Assembly (NCBI RefSeq): GCF_963169125.1
Contig: NC_084802.1
Coordinates: 29,083,107-29,147,106 of the forward strand
DNA from: Humulus lupulus
Lineage: Eukaryota > Streptophyta > Magnoliopsida > Rosales > Cannabaceae
DNA length: 64,000 nt
Reading direction: 5' to 3'
The notes under the pieces were generated by a model that did no database searches, was not told where the DNA came from, and was given only the letters and a program-made list of their open reading frames with translations. This document shows positions 47,397 through 59,850 of the stretch, piece after piece. Position numbers and translations under genes: made by a program. The number at the start of each line of letters is the position of its first letter. Position 1 is the first letter of the stretch.

Positions 47397-49844
47397 TGTA
47401 ACAACCTTGATAGCCAAGATTGTTATACTATGTACTTTAAATAGTGATAAAGTCACTAATCAAGTCATTTGACCATAAATGTGTAACTAAAAGTGATTAA
47501 CGGATTACGATTAAAATTTTTGGTCAAAAGGAATGATCATTTCATTAAAATGTTTAAGCTCGTACACGGGATCCCAAAATAAACATTTAAATGGCCATTT
47601 ACAATTCAAAAGGGAAATTACAACACAAGCCAGCCTAAGCGAAAAAATTAGGTTTCGACCTTAGTTCCTCTGTGAATCCCCGGCCGTGGTGGTCGAGCAA
47701 GCTGCATATGTACACACCGCCACCGAAGCTCTCCAACTCATGGTTGGTCCAGGTTCCATTTTCCCTTACATGCACCACATAAACCTAAACATGCTTATAA
47801 GCAGTTAATAACATATCACAAAATCATAATCAACATGCCTAGCAATAATAACCATTATCATGCATGCATTCAATCTAGATAAGTGACTATAGGGTCACAC
47901 CAGGGCCCATTTCCCTATATAAGTGACTGTAGAGTCACCATGGGGCCCATTGCCCTAGGATAAGTGACTATAGAGTCACCCTGGGGCCCATTGCCATATC
48001 CTCTATATAACCATCCTTAGGGCTGGCCAAGCGTACTTGGCACTTTATTTTCCAAACGACCATAGGGTCGATCAAGCGTATACCACGCTCCTGGATAGGC
48101 CTAACCATATCGGCCTGCGCTCAGCGCGCTATTGCTGCCCTCGACTTATAAGTCAATCCTTTCAGCCAGTGCTCAATGCACTATTGTTGCCCTTGACTTA
48201 TAAGTCAATCCTTTCAGCCAACACTCAGCGCGCTACTGCCGTCCTTGACTTATAAGTCAAGCCTTTCAATCAGATAATATAGACAAGCATAAATCATTTA
48301 ACACTTATCCAGATACAAAGCATTCAAGCATGCTTAATCAAACTATCACATGCATAATCATAATCATGCTCATTCACAGGGGCCCGAGCCCTAATCATAA
48401 CACATGGTGTAGTTTTGCTACTTCTGGTCCAAGCACTGGCTAAATAAAAACAACCCTCGAGCACGATCCCCTTCTGAGCTCTAGCGATTCCCTAGTCACA
48501 ACCATAATAGAGGATATCCATCAATATCGAATAAATAAAGGCTTCCAGACCGAGTCATAGCCTTCAAGACCTCGAATTCTACCAGACCGGGTAGTAGAAT
48601 CCTTCCCGAGCCCTTAGATTTGAGTCCCCGCAACTCAAAAGCTCACTTGACAATTCTTTCCCATTAGCACTACAGTGCACCCCCAAAGCAGAGAGCCCTT
48701 GCCCTATTTTCATTGGACACGCGCTGCGGTGTTATGGCGGTTCAGAAGAACCCCAATGCCCCTGACTTCACGCGGGCCACTACCCTCCAAGAACAGCACT
48801 GCGGCACAAACCTGCGAACCCAATATTCCAATGATTTTGCCCGAGGCGAATCTCTCCAAATTCATCCCTAAGTTGTACCAAAGTCTAATTAAGCATAGGA
48901 CTCTCAATAACACATCACAGGCAACATATTAAACCCAGAAACCAAACCAAAACCTCACCACAACTCAAAATTCAATCCTTGAGTTCAAAACTCAAGAACA
49001 CTCTAAAACCAAACCAGAAATTCATCAAACGGTGTTTAAAACCTTACCTCAGTTGAGCAATTCGACCTCTAATCTACACCTTAACTCGATTCCTAGCTCC
49101 AAACTCCTTCAATTTCCCAAGCTTTTGATTCAAAAATTCAAAGAACCCCAAGCCTTTCAAGTGAGAAAGAGAGAAACGAGAGAGAGGGAGAGAGAAGGTG
49201 ATCTGACTGTTGTGTTTTCCTTAGTTTCTGAGGGGTTCCAAGTGACTAAGCCTTTCTAAGGACATAAAATGACCAAAATGCCTATGCCTATTCATTTTCT
49301 TCTCAAGGCCCACAAAGGCATAACCGTCTTTTACCCCGATACTCACTAATCCTCAAATATCGCCATATTTCCCAATTAATTCTAATATCCCAAAATAATC
49401 ACCAAATAAATTCCCATTACCCAATAAACATCGAAAATGTATTGAATTACCAAAATAACCCTAGGTTCACCCCGAACCGGGCATTTGACCCCGTTATGAC
49501 TAAACCGCTAACTTGATCACTAGGATTGCCTCGTGTTGAATAACTCAAATATATCCACATAATAATGTGGTCTTAATCATAAAACACATATTTACAATTA
49601 TACCCTCAACAAGTCAAAATTACAAAAATACCCTTCTAATAAGAAACAGGCCCGCATGCATGCTTAATACACCTAAATATGCAACACTAGTCATATCATA
49701 ATATAACTCACATAATTCATATAATCATGCATAAAATCATAAAAATGCACGTAATATCACATACACACATAATTAATCGAATTATTGCTTTCCTGGCCCC
49801 CTAATCAAGGCACAGAGTCTTATTAGGGAATTTGAGACGTTACA
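47397..49844 (-). mobile_element. Solo LTR of the B-type family, 2448 bp
   Basis: It starts TGTAACAACC, ends GAGACGTTACA, with a perfect target duplication CTTGA (47392-47396 and 49845-49849). It shares the B-type landmarks: the CGGCCGTGGTGGTCGAGC block, CTCTCCAACTCATGG, a TGCACC acceptor-like site (mutated here) and the terminal CTAATCAAGG/CTTATTAG pair. Short repeats of 'AAGTGACTATAGAGTCACC' type at 47880-47990 and 'TGACTTATAAGTCAATCCTT' at 48140-48270 occur inside. There is no coding sequence. Confidence 0.9.
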
Positions 49845-50630
49845 CTTGAGTTCACGGAACGTATTTCACCAAACCACAAATACGTTATCCATTGTTATAA
49901 CCGTTACAATCAGTCAATTCTCTATCGATGACTTACTAATGAGCCGGGTGCAAATTACCATTATATTCCTCATTTGTATTTTATCCTTAACTCCCACTAA
50001 GTCCCTTGTAAATGATAAATCTATGAACTTAATCACAAATATGAGCGTTCAATCATTTACCCTTTTATCTAAGCTATTAAGGAAGTCATATTTTCACCTC
50101 TCATACAGAAGCTATAGATTTCATATCTATGATTAATACTCCTACTCAATTACACTACTAAATCTCCAAGATGTAAGTATGGGCTAGACCGTAGGGTAAG
50201 CTGGTAACGAACAAGTCAAAAGATTTAAATAATATAATTAGCATAATATTATCTCTCAAAATTAAATCAATTTGACATACGATCAACGTTGTGACATTGA
50301 TTAGATTCGATAACAACACTACTTACTTATCTATCAATAATCAATACCGGTCCTAGTCCAATGTACCCACATACATCAGATCTTATCTACTTGGTCAATG
50401 CCTTGGATAAGAAATCACACCCCGAATGTGTAAGTAGATCATATCGTAGATTACTAGATCAATGAAAATCCAATGCACTGATCTAATCTTAGGACTCGTT
50501 CTTCTGAACATATAATTACAATTATAATCCATTGTGACCTAATCACTATAATTGTAATTATGTATATGTTTGGGATTTATAAATGTTTGTATTATTTCAA
50601 TAATCATGTAATAAAACAAGCAAGCAACAC

Positions 50631-51371
50631 TGTTGATGCCATTTTTCATCAACTTAGATATGAAGAACACTAAACAAAGATACAAGAAAAATAGAAGGTT
50701 CCACAAGCTTTTTACGTGCTTTAGCAATTAAAATCTCCCTAGTCCACGAGTCACTATTATTACTCACTACTCTCTCAAAGATTTTTTAGAAAGAAATTTG
50801 ACAGAGTATTCCTCAGTATAATTTGTTCGTGAATACAAATGAATCAGACCAGGCTATTTATAGACCTGGTCATGAGAATATCTTCCTCTGATTCAGGGAA
50901 GTTACAAGAAATCATATTAAAATGAAATAATTATAATAAATGACTTGATTACATAATATCTCATGATGATAGGGGTTTAATATCTGATAATAATGAATCC
51001 CCATGGAATAGGGATTTTCTAACAACATTCCTGCGTGCAAAACGCGTCGTTGAGCTCGATCGTATTGCTGACATGCTTTCGAGACTGGTTCAGGCTTTGA
51101 GCTCACCATTCCAGTTGTAACCTCCTCCTCATCTAGTGATTTCTTCGAGTACGTTCCTCAGAGAAGGTCGGTGCCTTTGAGCTTGTAACTCAGGCTCGAA
51201 CAATGTGACTCATGATCGAATGTTAGTAACAGATCTGGGGTGCTGATAGCAGATCTGGAACCATTTAACAATTCATATAAGTATGTTTCTAACATTCACA
51301 TACATGAGCATAACTATATCGAGCCGACATTTCAAGGCTATTTATTTTATGCTCAAAATTTGGGTGTAACA
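50631..51371 (-). mobile_element. 3' LTR of element E, 741 bp
   Basis: It starts TGTTGATGCC and ends GGGTGTAACA. The minus-strand TATA box is at 50854-50863 between the 7-bp arms GACCAGG and CCTGGTC (50847-50871). Confidence 0.93.
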
Positions 51372-51383
51372 TTTTGCCCCCTC
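51372..51383 (-). promoter_or_regulatory. Polypurine tract of element E
   Basis: The minus strand reads GAGGGGGCAAAA directly before the 3' LTR. Confidence 0.88.
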
Positions 51384-51645
51384 GAAAGTGTTGGTTCGAA
51401 TCCCCCGAGAATGAAACTTTTGACCTTCACCTTCGAAAAACATGCCTATCTACCACACTCGAGTGTGGACACGCATTACTAGGGGATTTTTCACTAAGAG
51501 TACTTGAGTACCCTCCTACCTGCGCACGTCCTTTCCTATTACCTTTTTGCCGCAAGTTTTTTGGAATCCAATGTGGTCCTTTGGACCACCCTTTAACTCA
51601 GATCAAGGGCTCAGATCAATCCGAACCTTACTATTCCCTTTTGCA

Positions 51646-51655
51646 TATATATACC
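51646..51655 (+). promoter_or_regulatory. TATA box of the antisense gene in element E
   Basis: TATATATACC, followed by TTCTTCCTCATTCATCC about 5 bp later. It lies about 275 bp from the 3' LTR, matching the position in element F. Confidence 0.65.
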
Positions 51656-51845
51656 CTTTCTTCTTCCTCATTCATCCAATTTTGCATTTTAATTTTCAGA
51701 AGAAGAAAAATGAACCAGAGTTTCTCCTATTGCATGTTTTCCAAACCGAGAAAACAAAGAAACCTCACCACCTTTTTCTCCGTGAGATCATTCTTGCTTC
51801 CCCTTCTTCAGTCAACAATCTCCATGTTTCTACAAAAAATTTCAT

Positions 51846-52415
51846 GTAAGTTCTCTCATCTTTGTGTATATATATATATATTTTTTATATGTGTTTCCTG
51901 TATGCATAAATTTTTTTTTTCCTGGTTTCTTCCAGATTCTTAAAATCTCTCACTAGAGAGTCTTTTAATTTGGGTAAGTTGGCAGTGATAAGAGATTTGT
52001 TTTGGCAAAATGATTCGGTGAAAATAGATCAAAATGGTGTCGTTCTTTAGGTTATGGGGTAATAGTTCATAGGTTTCGTGTGGCTTAAGAAATAGGGTTT
52101 TGGATTAGAGTTTTAATGCATGCATTCCAATAGTATCTCCTTTTTGGGTAACTGCTCACTCTTTTCCTAGAAACCTGAGATACTTTTAAATTGACAATAA
52201 CAGCCCCACTCTCGTGTGGGTACACCCTTGATGCCCCAAACTTTATAACAATTCGATGCTGGCATTTGAGTTAATCTCGGCGTTTCGAGCCTTCAGGGTT
52301 GATTAAGGCGATCTCATTATGTCGAGCTTTCGAGGTCGAGTTATCAAGATCTTAATTTTTTCCTCTTTTTTTTTTATTTTTTATAATGGGCCCTCACCTT
52401 TTTCTTTCTTGTTAG
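51846..52415 (+). other. 5'-UTR intron of the antisense ORF in element E (predicted)
   Basis: Donor TTCAT|GTAAGTTC at 51846, acceptor TTTCTTTCTTGTTAG ending at 52415, immediately before the ATG at 52416. Length 570 nt. The open stretches around 51374-51943 upstream are unlikely to be the real start because the F copy shares the ATG after the intron. Confidence 0.65.
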
Positions 52416-55212
52416 ATGTCGCAGTCTTTAGAGAGTCGGTGAGGGCTCGAGCTTGCCATCCCTTACCACCCATCATCTCCTCGCCCTGAATCGCCATTCA
52501 CGTGAAATCAACGGTTAATTCATGAGAATAAGGAACAGCACGAATGAGAAGATATACAAGCCCATTTTCAATGTCAGATGGACGAGGTTAAATAGAGGAA
52601 GAGAAAGAAACTTCGAGTTGCGGTATACCCTGATACAAACCCTGAGATCCGGCCAATTCCACTAGACCCTAAGCTTAGAGTCACTGTAGCCTACTCTCTA
52701 GGTGAGCTCTCATTTAGCCTCATGGAGAGTGATTCGACCCAACCGACCACCTCCAAGGCCTTTTCTATCCCAACCTCGGAGGAGAATTTCTTCAAAGTTG
52801 AGCACTATCAGAGCTTCGTGACCTCCACCGAACATATCTCTGAATTGTTGGCCTTTCATGGGTTAATTTATCCGACAAGTTGATGTGTCAGCCTGCAACC
52901 TCTAACGAGAGGATTTGCTAGGCTCCCGGTGACGGTAATCCTGATAGCAAGATTAAGCTCGCGGCCTGGAGTCGTGACCATATGCAAGTTGGGGCCTTAC
53001 TGCCCCTAAGGGATTATTTCCAGAGTTTCTTGGACTATAGTGGCACTTCCCCTTTCCAACTCCAGACTAACTCCTATAGAGTCTTGGCTGATTTGAGGTC
53101 GCTGTACCAAGAAATGAAGTGGGACGGACCTTCTACACATGAGATCCTATATCTCTTTTGCCTTAAGATTAACCCCTCTCGAGCCCATGGAGGAGATGGG
53201 TTTTACTATATGTCGAGCTATCGAAGGAGAAGCGATTGTTCGAGGATATTCCTAACCACCCTAAAAACTTCAAAACCATCTTCTTTTGGATGGACGGGCT
53301 CACTCATTCTTAGTTATACTCCTTCTAGTGAATTTGTAAGTATTTCGCCATGTTCATTCATATTTTTTTTCTTTGGTCTTCAAGCTCAAAATGCTCACCC
53401 AACTCTTTCATGCAGCCAACTACCACCGACCAGTGCCGACCAAGGCTATGAAAGACCACAGGGAAGCGATTCTCAAGCTTCCTTACGGTCGACGGTCTTT
53501 CACATACCTCCTCCACGAGGAGAAGCTCTGAGCTTGTGATATCCTGGGCGAAGGCTAGTCCACCTACGACTCAAGAATCTAGAAATATGCGAGATGGGAA
53601 GACATCCCAATCCCCACCACCAAACTTCCCCTCAGAAGAAGACCCTTGAGCTCGCAAGCCTAGGTCCCCGTTCCCCACCTACCTAAGCATCCAGGCTCGA
53701 GCACTGAAGCCTAGGACGAGGCTTCGCCGAGCTCAGCAGATGGATGTAAGGTAGTTCTGGACTGGTCAATGTGGTCTCCCACCCTTCTTAGGTTTGAACC
53801 CAAAGTAATGGTTCTCTTTAAGAACCCCAGGAATAACTTCATGGCCTAGTCGAGGGTAGACCTTAGAGTCCATAGGTTCGATAGTTAGTTAGGGAAGTAC
53901 CAGACTATGTACAATTTAAACGAAGTCTGGGATGGGATTGTTGTCCAATATGGGACCAAAAACTATAGGGATTTAACGAGACTATCCCCCGCTTATAGAA
54001 AGGGAACCCCCTTAGAGTCATCATAAGACACGGGGATTTCTTGGTCCCCAAGCTCAAGCTTGATAGAATCTTCCAGTTAGGTTTCTTCCCACTTGCAGTC
54101 TCATCACTCATGGTAACCTAATCAACTGCTAATGTTTTATCTTTCCTATTTTCAGGTGATATGGACTCGGATTTGAACAATCTTCTCAACAAGCTCGTGG
54201 CCTCGAGAGCAAACAAACGCCATCGGGCATCTCAGAAGGGAGGCCACCCCTCCAAACTTACCAAGAAAGTCGAGGTGGTCCCTCCGGCATCGAGACCATC
54301 CAACCTGGGCCAAGTTACCGAGCTCCCAGCACCCCCAAAAATTGCAAATGTCCCTCCTGCAGCTCAACCAAACCGAGCCCAGCTTCCCATTTGAGACCGC
54401 TTTCTCTCGATCTCGACCTATATGCCCAAATTTGTGGTTGACGGTGTTTTCGGCACCCCTGGGGTTAACCTTGGTTCTGACGCTTTGACTCGCGTGGGTC
54501 AAAGCTTTAGCAACCTCAAGGCTCCCTAGTGGGAATTTTTGACCTCCTGCCAGGATGCCAACATTCTTTTCGACAAGAGTGGGGAATTATTTTCATTAGT
54601 TAGTTACTTTCTAACAAGCTCCATTCGTTTGTGCCAACTTTGAATTTTTGCTTTTAACATCATTTTTTCATTGCTCGCATTCCTTTCCTTTGTTCAACAT
54701 AACTTTGTCATGAATCGCGAGGTCACAGCAAGCAAGGCGCTTGCATAAGAGGCCAGAGATGCACAAGTTAGGGTCAAGGATGACCTTAAAAGGCTCGACT
54801 AGAGCTTGGAGTGAGAGATGCGAAGATCAAGAGGATCCTAGAGCTGGACGCCAAGCTAGAGGCAACCTGGAAGGAAGTTAAGGCCAGGGACTTAGAGATC
54901 AGAAGGAACCAGGAGCTCAACACCAAGATGGAAGAGGAGAAGAAGATGACTTTCGAGTTCATTGAGAGTGAGAAAGCTCATCTACTTGAGGAGTTCAACA
55001 CCAAAAAAGATCGCATCGTAGACATGGCGATGTATCAGATTTGGGCTAACAATCCTGAACTCGATACCAACTTCCTATCCGACTAGGAAACTGAGTTTAT
55101 TGCCATGTGGTAGGCTTGATTGGAGGAGGAAGAGGCAAGGCTTGATGCTGAAGAGTCAGCAGAAGCCACCAAACAAGCCGGGACCGTGGTCAATAGAGCT
55201 GTTAATCCTTGA
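52416..55212 (+). pseudogene. Antisense additional ORF of element E (PF04195-like domain plus coiled coil)
   Basis: It begins MSQSLESR at 52416, with an early stop where F has Trp, then ELAIPYHPSSPR as in F. The domain lies at about 52980-53300: ALLPLRDYFQSFLDYSGTSP, FQLQTNSYRVLADLRSLYQE, ILYLFCLKINPSRAHGGDGF, then IPNHPKNF and FFWMDG in a shifted frame. A predicted 80-nt intron (GTAAGT at 53336, TGCAG ending 53415) follows. The C-terminal part (54811-55086) is a charged coiled coil ending MAMYQIWANNPELDTNFLSD. Stops are scattered. It resembles PF04195-type proteins of Tat elements. It is convergent with pol; the function is unknown. Confidence 0.78.
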
Positions 55213-56059
55213 AGACCAGTTTTTTACAAGGGTTGTGCCCCTTAGTTATATTTTTGTCTAGTTTTTGTAATTAACTTCCATTCATTCCTTTTGAACTAAG
55301 ACAATTGAAACTCAAAATTTGAGTTTTTTACTCTTTTAATGGTAGTTTATATTTTTATGCTTAAATTTCTTGCTTGAAATATTTATGAATACTGTCTACC
55401 TTGGATGTTTTTTCCTTTATCACACGCTTCACGTTTCTTGCCTCGAAATGTTCTGAGCTTGTGCATAAAGTACTATATTTGTTTATCTATACAAATACTT
55501 GTCATGCTTAAGCTCAAATTTTGACGTATTCATACATATTTCATTCGATTGCACATTTTTCAACTTCGTTATCTTCAAAATCGAATATTACTTTTACCTT
55601 GTATCTTTGTTATGAAATACTTATTTGGCATGTAACCTCGTTATTCTAGTTATTTCTCTCTTATTGATAGTAACTTTTCCTCATCCTCGAGTATGGTGTT
55701 GGGGTTGCGAGGTCGTAACTTATTTGGAAAAAATTTATAGCTATGTCTCGACTTATAAACTTTTATTGGTTTGTCTAGAATTCCAACTTGTGATCTTGTC
55801 GATTAGGTTTTGCTAGTTTGTTCTAGACTTGTATAATTTGTGTTAGGTTAGTGATCCATACACTATTATTCTTTACACTTTGATTAATTTTATTTCATTT
55901 TTATTGATGTTACATTTTCGAGCTTATGGTATTATCGTATACCACTTATACCCCCTTAATACCCTATGATTGCAATCTTAGGTTATTGAATTTTGAGAGC
56001 TTGCAAAAAGTATACCAATAAAAATACACAAAACTTTGAATAAAAATCAGTGCTTTATT
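55213..56059. other. Gap between converging genes of element E
   Basis: About 850 bp, AT-rich, without a recognisable domain. It should hold the 3' untranslated regions of both the antisense gene and pol. Confidence 0.6.
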
Positions 56060-57414
56060 GATAAAAAGCAGAAAGCAATTAAAAGCTGGGTTAAAAATGC
56101 ATAAACATCATTCCTACATTACTGATAAACACCATTCCATGCTCGTGGGACCAATTCTCCATTCAATCTCGCTAGTTTAAAAACACCAGGTCGAATGATG
56201 GACTCGATTTGGTATGGTCCTTCCCAATTAGGCCTGAGCACACCTACAGATGGGTCTCGTGTGGCCAAAAACATGCGTCTGAGCACCATATCTCCCAATC
56301 CAACTTTTCTGCTGGTATGTATCGTTCCTTAGGTGGGCTTCGTCTCGAATTTCTTCAATTAGGTCTAGATTTTCTTCAAGCTGGGATTGGTTTGAGGTGT
56401 GTTCGTATGCCTTGCGTCTTATTGTTGGGATTTTGACCTCAATAGGTAACATAGCCTCACAACCATAAGCCAAGGAAAAGGGGGTATGTCCCGTTGAGGT
56501 CCGAGCTGTCATTTTGTATGCCCATAGGACTTGTGGTAATTCCTCTGGCCATTTCCCTTTAGCCTCTTCGAGCATTTTCTTAATAGAACTCTTCAAAGTT
56601 TTATTCAATGCCTCGACCTGCCCATTTTCCTGTGGGTGGGCCATAGAGGAATTTTTTTTTATTATCCCATTCTCTTCACAGAACTGTGTGAACAGATCAC
56701 TATCGAATTGGGTCCCGTTATCTGATACGATCTTCCTGGGCACCCCGTATCTACAGATTATATTCTTCACCATGAAATCCAGAACTTTCTTCAAGGTGAT
56801 AGTAGCTAGAGGTTCAGCCTCGGTCGACTTTGTAAAATAATCAACAACGACTACGACATATTTTACTCCTACTTTTCCACTTGGTAGGGAACCTACGACG
56901 TCGGTTCCACATACTGTGAATGGCCATGGAAAGCTCGTCATGGTGAGCTCGGTGGGTGGAGCTCGCGGTATTGAAGCGAACCATTGACATTTGTCACAAC
57001 GCTTGACATATTCGAACGAGTCTGCTTTAACTGTAGGCCAGAAGTATCTTTGCCTAATCACCTTTTTTGACAGACTATGCCCCCTGTGTGGTCTTCGCAA
57101 AATCCTTTATGGATTTCTTCTAAAAAACTTATGCCTTCGGGGTGGAGTTACACACCTTAGCAGTGGCATGGAATACCCTCTTCTGTGAATCTTGGTATTT
57201 TGTACATAAGTTTCCTAGCCTCGTTTCGGTCTGCTGGAAGACTCTCGGTTTCAAGGTAGTCAATTATGGGGGTCGTCCAGGTAGGTTGTGAGTTAATCAT
57301 GTTGACATCTTCTTCCTCGAGCTCGGTTATGCTTGGAACCGGTAGGAATTCGACCGGCACCACATTGAGTGTGTCAGCCTCTTTGGTCGTGGTGAGCCTA
57401 GCTAGAGCGTCCAC
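56060..57414 (-). pseudogene. Element E integrase
   Basis: It inserts the element's cDNA. On the minus strand: a zinc-binding part (RRPHRGHSLSKKVIRQRYFW, CDKCQWFASIPR) and a core with all three acidic residues visible (CGTDVVGSLP, VSDNGTQFDSDLF, HPQENGQVEALNKTLKSSI). Then WAYKMTARTSTGHTPFSLAYG and, after a frame change near 56320, a C-terminal region with GDMVLRR and NWEGPY. There is no chromodomain, as expected for Tat. The N-terminal link to RNase H (57414-57157) is open. Non-functional because of frame changes. Confidence 0.93.
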
Positions 57415-57438
57415 ATTTGTGATTTTCTCCCGCGGAAC

Positions 57439-57780
57439 TTATTCTATGGCATAGAACTCAAATTGCCTGAACGCTGCCGTAACGTTTTCCAAATAGGTTG
57501 CCATTTTAATTCCATGAGCTTGATATTCTCCTAGAACCTGGTTAATGACTAATTGGGAATCACTGTAGCAGTGAATAGCCTTGGCTTTTAGCTTGGAAGA
57601 TATCTGAAGTCCTGCTAATAGTGCTTCATATACGACCTCGTTATTTGATGCTTCGAAGCCAAATCGTAAGGCTGAATGAAAACAGTTTCCCATCGGGGTG
57701 ATCAAAATGATTTCTGCTCCCGACCCATTCTCATTAGAAGATCCATCGACGTAAAGTCTCCATAGCTTGCGGGGCTGGGG
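57439..57780 (-). pseudogene. Element E second (archaeal-type) RNase H domain
   Basis: The minus strand reads FGFEASNNEVVYEALLAGLQ (E in the N-N-x-A/V-E-Y-E-A motif), then HCYSDSQLVINQVLGEYQ, with the D of the S-D-S-Q-L-V motif. This aRNH between RNase H and integrase is characteristic of the Tat lineage. The first Asp, in the N-terminal strand (before 57705), lies in a region with frame changes. Confidence 0.88.
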
Positions 57781-57899
57781 TTATGACTTCCTCGTTGGTG
57801 ATTCCCATACATTCAACTATGAAATCTGCTAAGGCCTGCCCTTTGATCTTTGTTCTTGGATGATAGGTGATCGAACTGCCCGAGTTCGACATCCCATTT

Positions 57900-58330
57900 T
57901 AACAATCTCCCGGAGCCCTCAGGCTTTGATAGTACTTGCCTTAAGGTTGATCATTCAATATGTGTATAGAATGTGCTTGGAAGTAAGGTCAGATTTTTTG
58001 AGATGCATGTATTAGGAACAAAGCCAACTTTTTCATTGGCGGATATCTCGATTCTGCCCCAGTAACCTTTTACTAACATAGTAAACAAGTTTTTGCACTT
58101 TCTTATCCTCCTGAACAAGTACCACGCTGATTTCATGCTCAGTTGTGGTGAGGTAAAAGTACAATACTTTCCTTGTGATTGGCTTAGACAAGATCGGTGG
58201 TTCAGCAAGGTGCTTCTTAAGGTTTTGAAAAGCGAGCTCACACTCGTCCGACCATTCCAATATCCTGCCCCCTCTCAAAGATTAAAGAATGGGAGGCAGC
58301 TATCTATAGATTTTGAGATGAACCTACTGA
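57900..58330 (-). pseudogene. Element E RNase H
   Basis: The minus strand 58278-58033 reads LEWSDECELAFQNLKKHLAE, PILSKPITRKVLYFYLTTTE, EISVVLVQEDKKVQKLVYYV and SKRLLGQ. This is the degenerate RNase H that follows RT in Tat elements; the usual catalytic Asp in LYLYLAVS-type context is absent, as is common in that lineage. Confidence 0.8.
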
Positions 58331-58349
58331 AGGCCGCCATTCGTCCAGT

Positions 58350-59600
58350 TAGGCTCTAGACATCTTTATGTTTTTGAGGTGAGGGCATATCAATTAATGC
58401 CTTAATATTATCCAAGTTTTCTTCTATGCTACAAGCATTTACTATGAATCCGAGAAACTTTCCCGAGGATACCATGAATGAGCATTTCTGCGGGTTAAGT
58501 CTCATATTGTACTTCTGGAGTACATCGAAGCATTCAGTGAGATCATCCACATGGTTACAATTATGCTTGGACTTAACCAGCATGTCGTCCACATAAACTT
58601 CCATGTTATTCCCTATTTTCTCGGAAAACATCCTATTCACCAATCTTTGGTATGTTTCCACGGCATTCTTGAGTCCAAACGACATCACGTTATAGAAATA
58701 CAAACCCTTATCAGTCATAAAACTAGTATGTTCCTGGTCAGGTGCATGCATGGCTATCTAGTTATATCCAGAATATGCATCCATGAATGACATGATGTCG
58801 TGCTCTGCGATAGCATCTATGAGTTGACCAATTCAAGGTAGGGGAAAGCAATCCCTTGGGCATGCTTTATTGAGATCTAAATAATCAATGCAAGTTCGCC
58901 ATTTTCCATTGGGCTTTGAAACTAGCACATGATTGGGTATCCAATCAGGATAGAAAGTATCTCGGATATACCGATTTTCCTTCAACCTTTCGACCTTTTC
59001 TTTCAAGACTTTCTTCCTTTCATCGTCCAGGAGACTTCTTTTCTGTTGCTTTGGAGGGAAGCTTTTGTCTATGTTGAGTGCGTGGCTTATAATGTTTGGG
59101 CTGATCCCAACCATGGCCGAGTGTGACCATGCAAACACATCTTGATTTTCCCTCAGGAAGCGAATTAATTGATATCTCGTATCCTTGGGGAGGTTCTTCC
59201 CTATCTTTACCACCCTAGTGGTATCCTTTGCATCGAGCTCTACATCCTCGAGCTCCTCGATTGGTCCAAGATTGGTCCTATCCTCTTCTATTACGGGGTT
59301 GATCTCTTCTTCGACTTCGACGACTGTCCTGCTTATTTCCCTGATGACAACAAGTGCTTGTGCGCTTGTTTGGCCCTTCCCTCTCATGGAAATGCTATAA
59401 CATTCTCTGGCAGCCAGTTGGTATCCTTTCAGCGTCCCAATGCCACTGGATGTTGGGAACTTGATGGCCAAGTGCCTAACAGATGACACTGCCCCTAGCC
59501 CAATCATGGTTAGTCTCCCGAGCAGTACATTGTAGGTTGATGGGGTGTCCACCACTATGAACTCCATAATCTTAGTTACTAAGACTGGATAGTCTCCCAA
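58350..59600 (-). pseudogene. Element E protease tail and reverse transcriptase
   Basis: The minus strand carries the protease C-terminal part (FIVVDTPSTYNVLLGRLTMI), a long acidic linker, then RT: RSLLDDERKKVLKEKVERLK, YPDWIPNHVLVSKPNGKWR, CIDYLDLNKACPRDCFPLP, SFMDAYSGYN, FYNVMSFGLKNAVETYQRLV, and the catalytic box VYVDDMLVKS with both aspartates intact. It ends with CSFMVSSGKFLGFIV and IKALIDMPSPQKHKDV. Breaks at about 58752 and 58832 separate the fingers from the palm. Confidence 0.93.
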
Positions 59601-59850
59601 GGTTACCAGGAGCTCAATTTCAAGTATTGAACTGTGAGTCCCATCTTTTCCAAAGTGGCCTTATAAAGGATGTTAACTGAGCTCCCGTTATTTATTAGGA
59701 CCCGACGCACCCTTCTATTGGCGAGATGGAGTGTGATGAACAAAGGGTAATTAAGGGGAAACTGGACGTGCGAGGCATCTTCTTTTGTGAAAGTTTTGGA
59801 GCTTGCGGTTAAGGTTCGTAGGGAGATCTGTCCCCCGTCTTGAGCTCGTT
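59500..59850 (-). pseudogene. Element E aspartic protease active-site region
   Basis: The minus strand reads [20 protein letters not shown]. Tat proteases normally have an Asp in this D-x-G-S-S box; here the codon at plus 59690-59692 is AAT, Asn, so the enzyme could not be active. Confidence 0.8.

Noticed and set aside
51374..51943. A 189-codon plus-strand frame upstream of the antisense gene
   Set aside because: It runs across the predicted promoter, 5' UTR and donor site, has no domain, and is not conserved as a frame in element F, where the start is after the intron.
54113..54155. GTAACC...TTTTCAG segment in the antisense gene as a further intron
   Set aside because: At 43 nt it is shorter than normal plant introns, and there is no equivalent in F for comparison. 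Left open, not annotated.
56209..56840. Plus-strand frames across the integrase
   Set aside because: They are complementary shadows of the well-supported minus-strand integrase.
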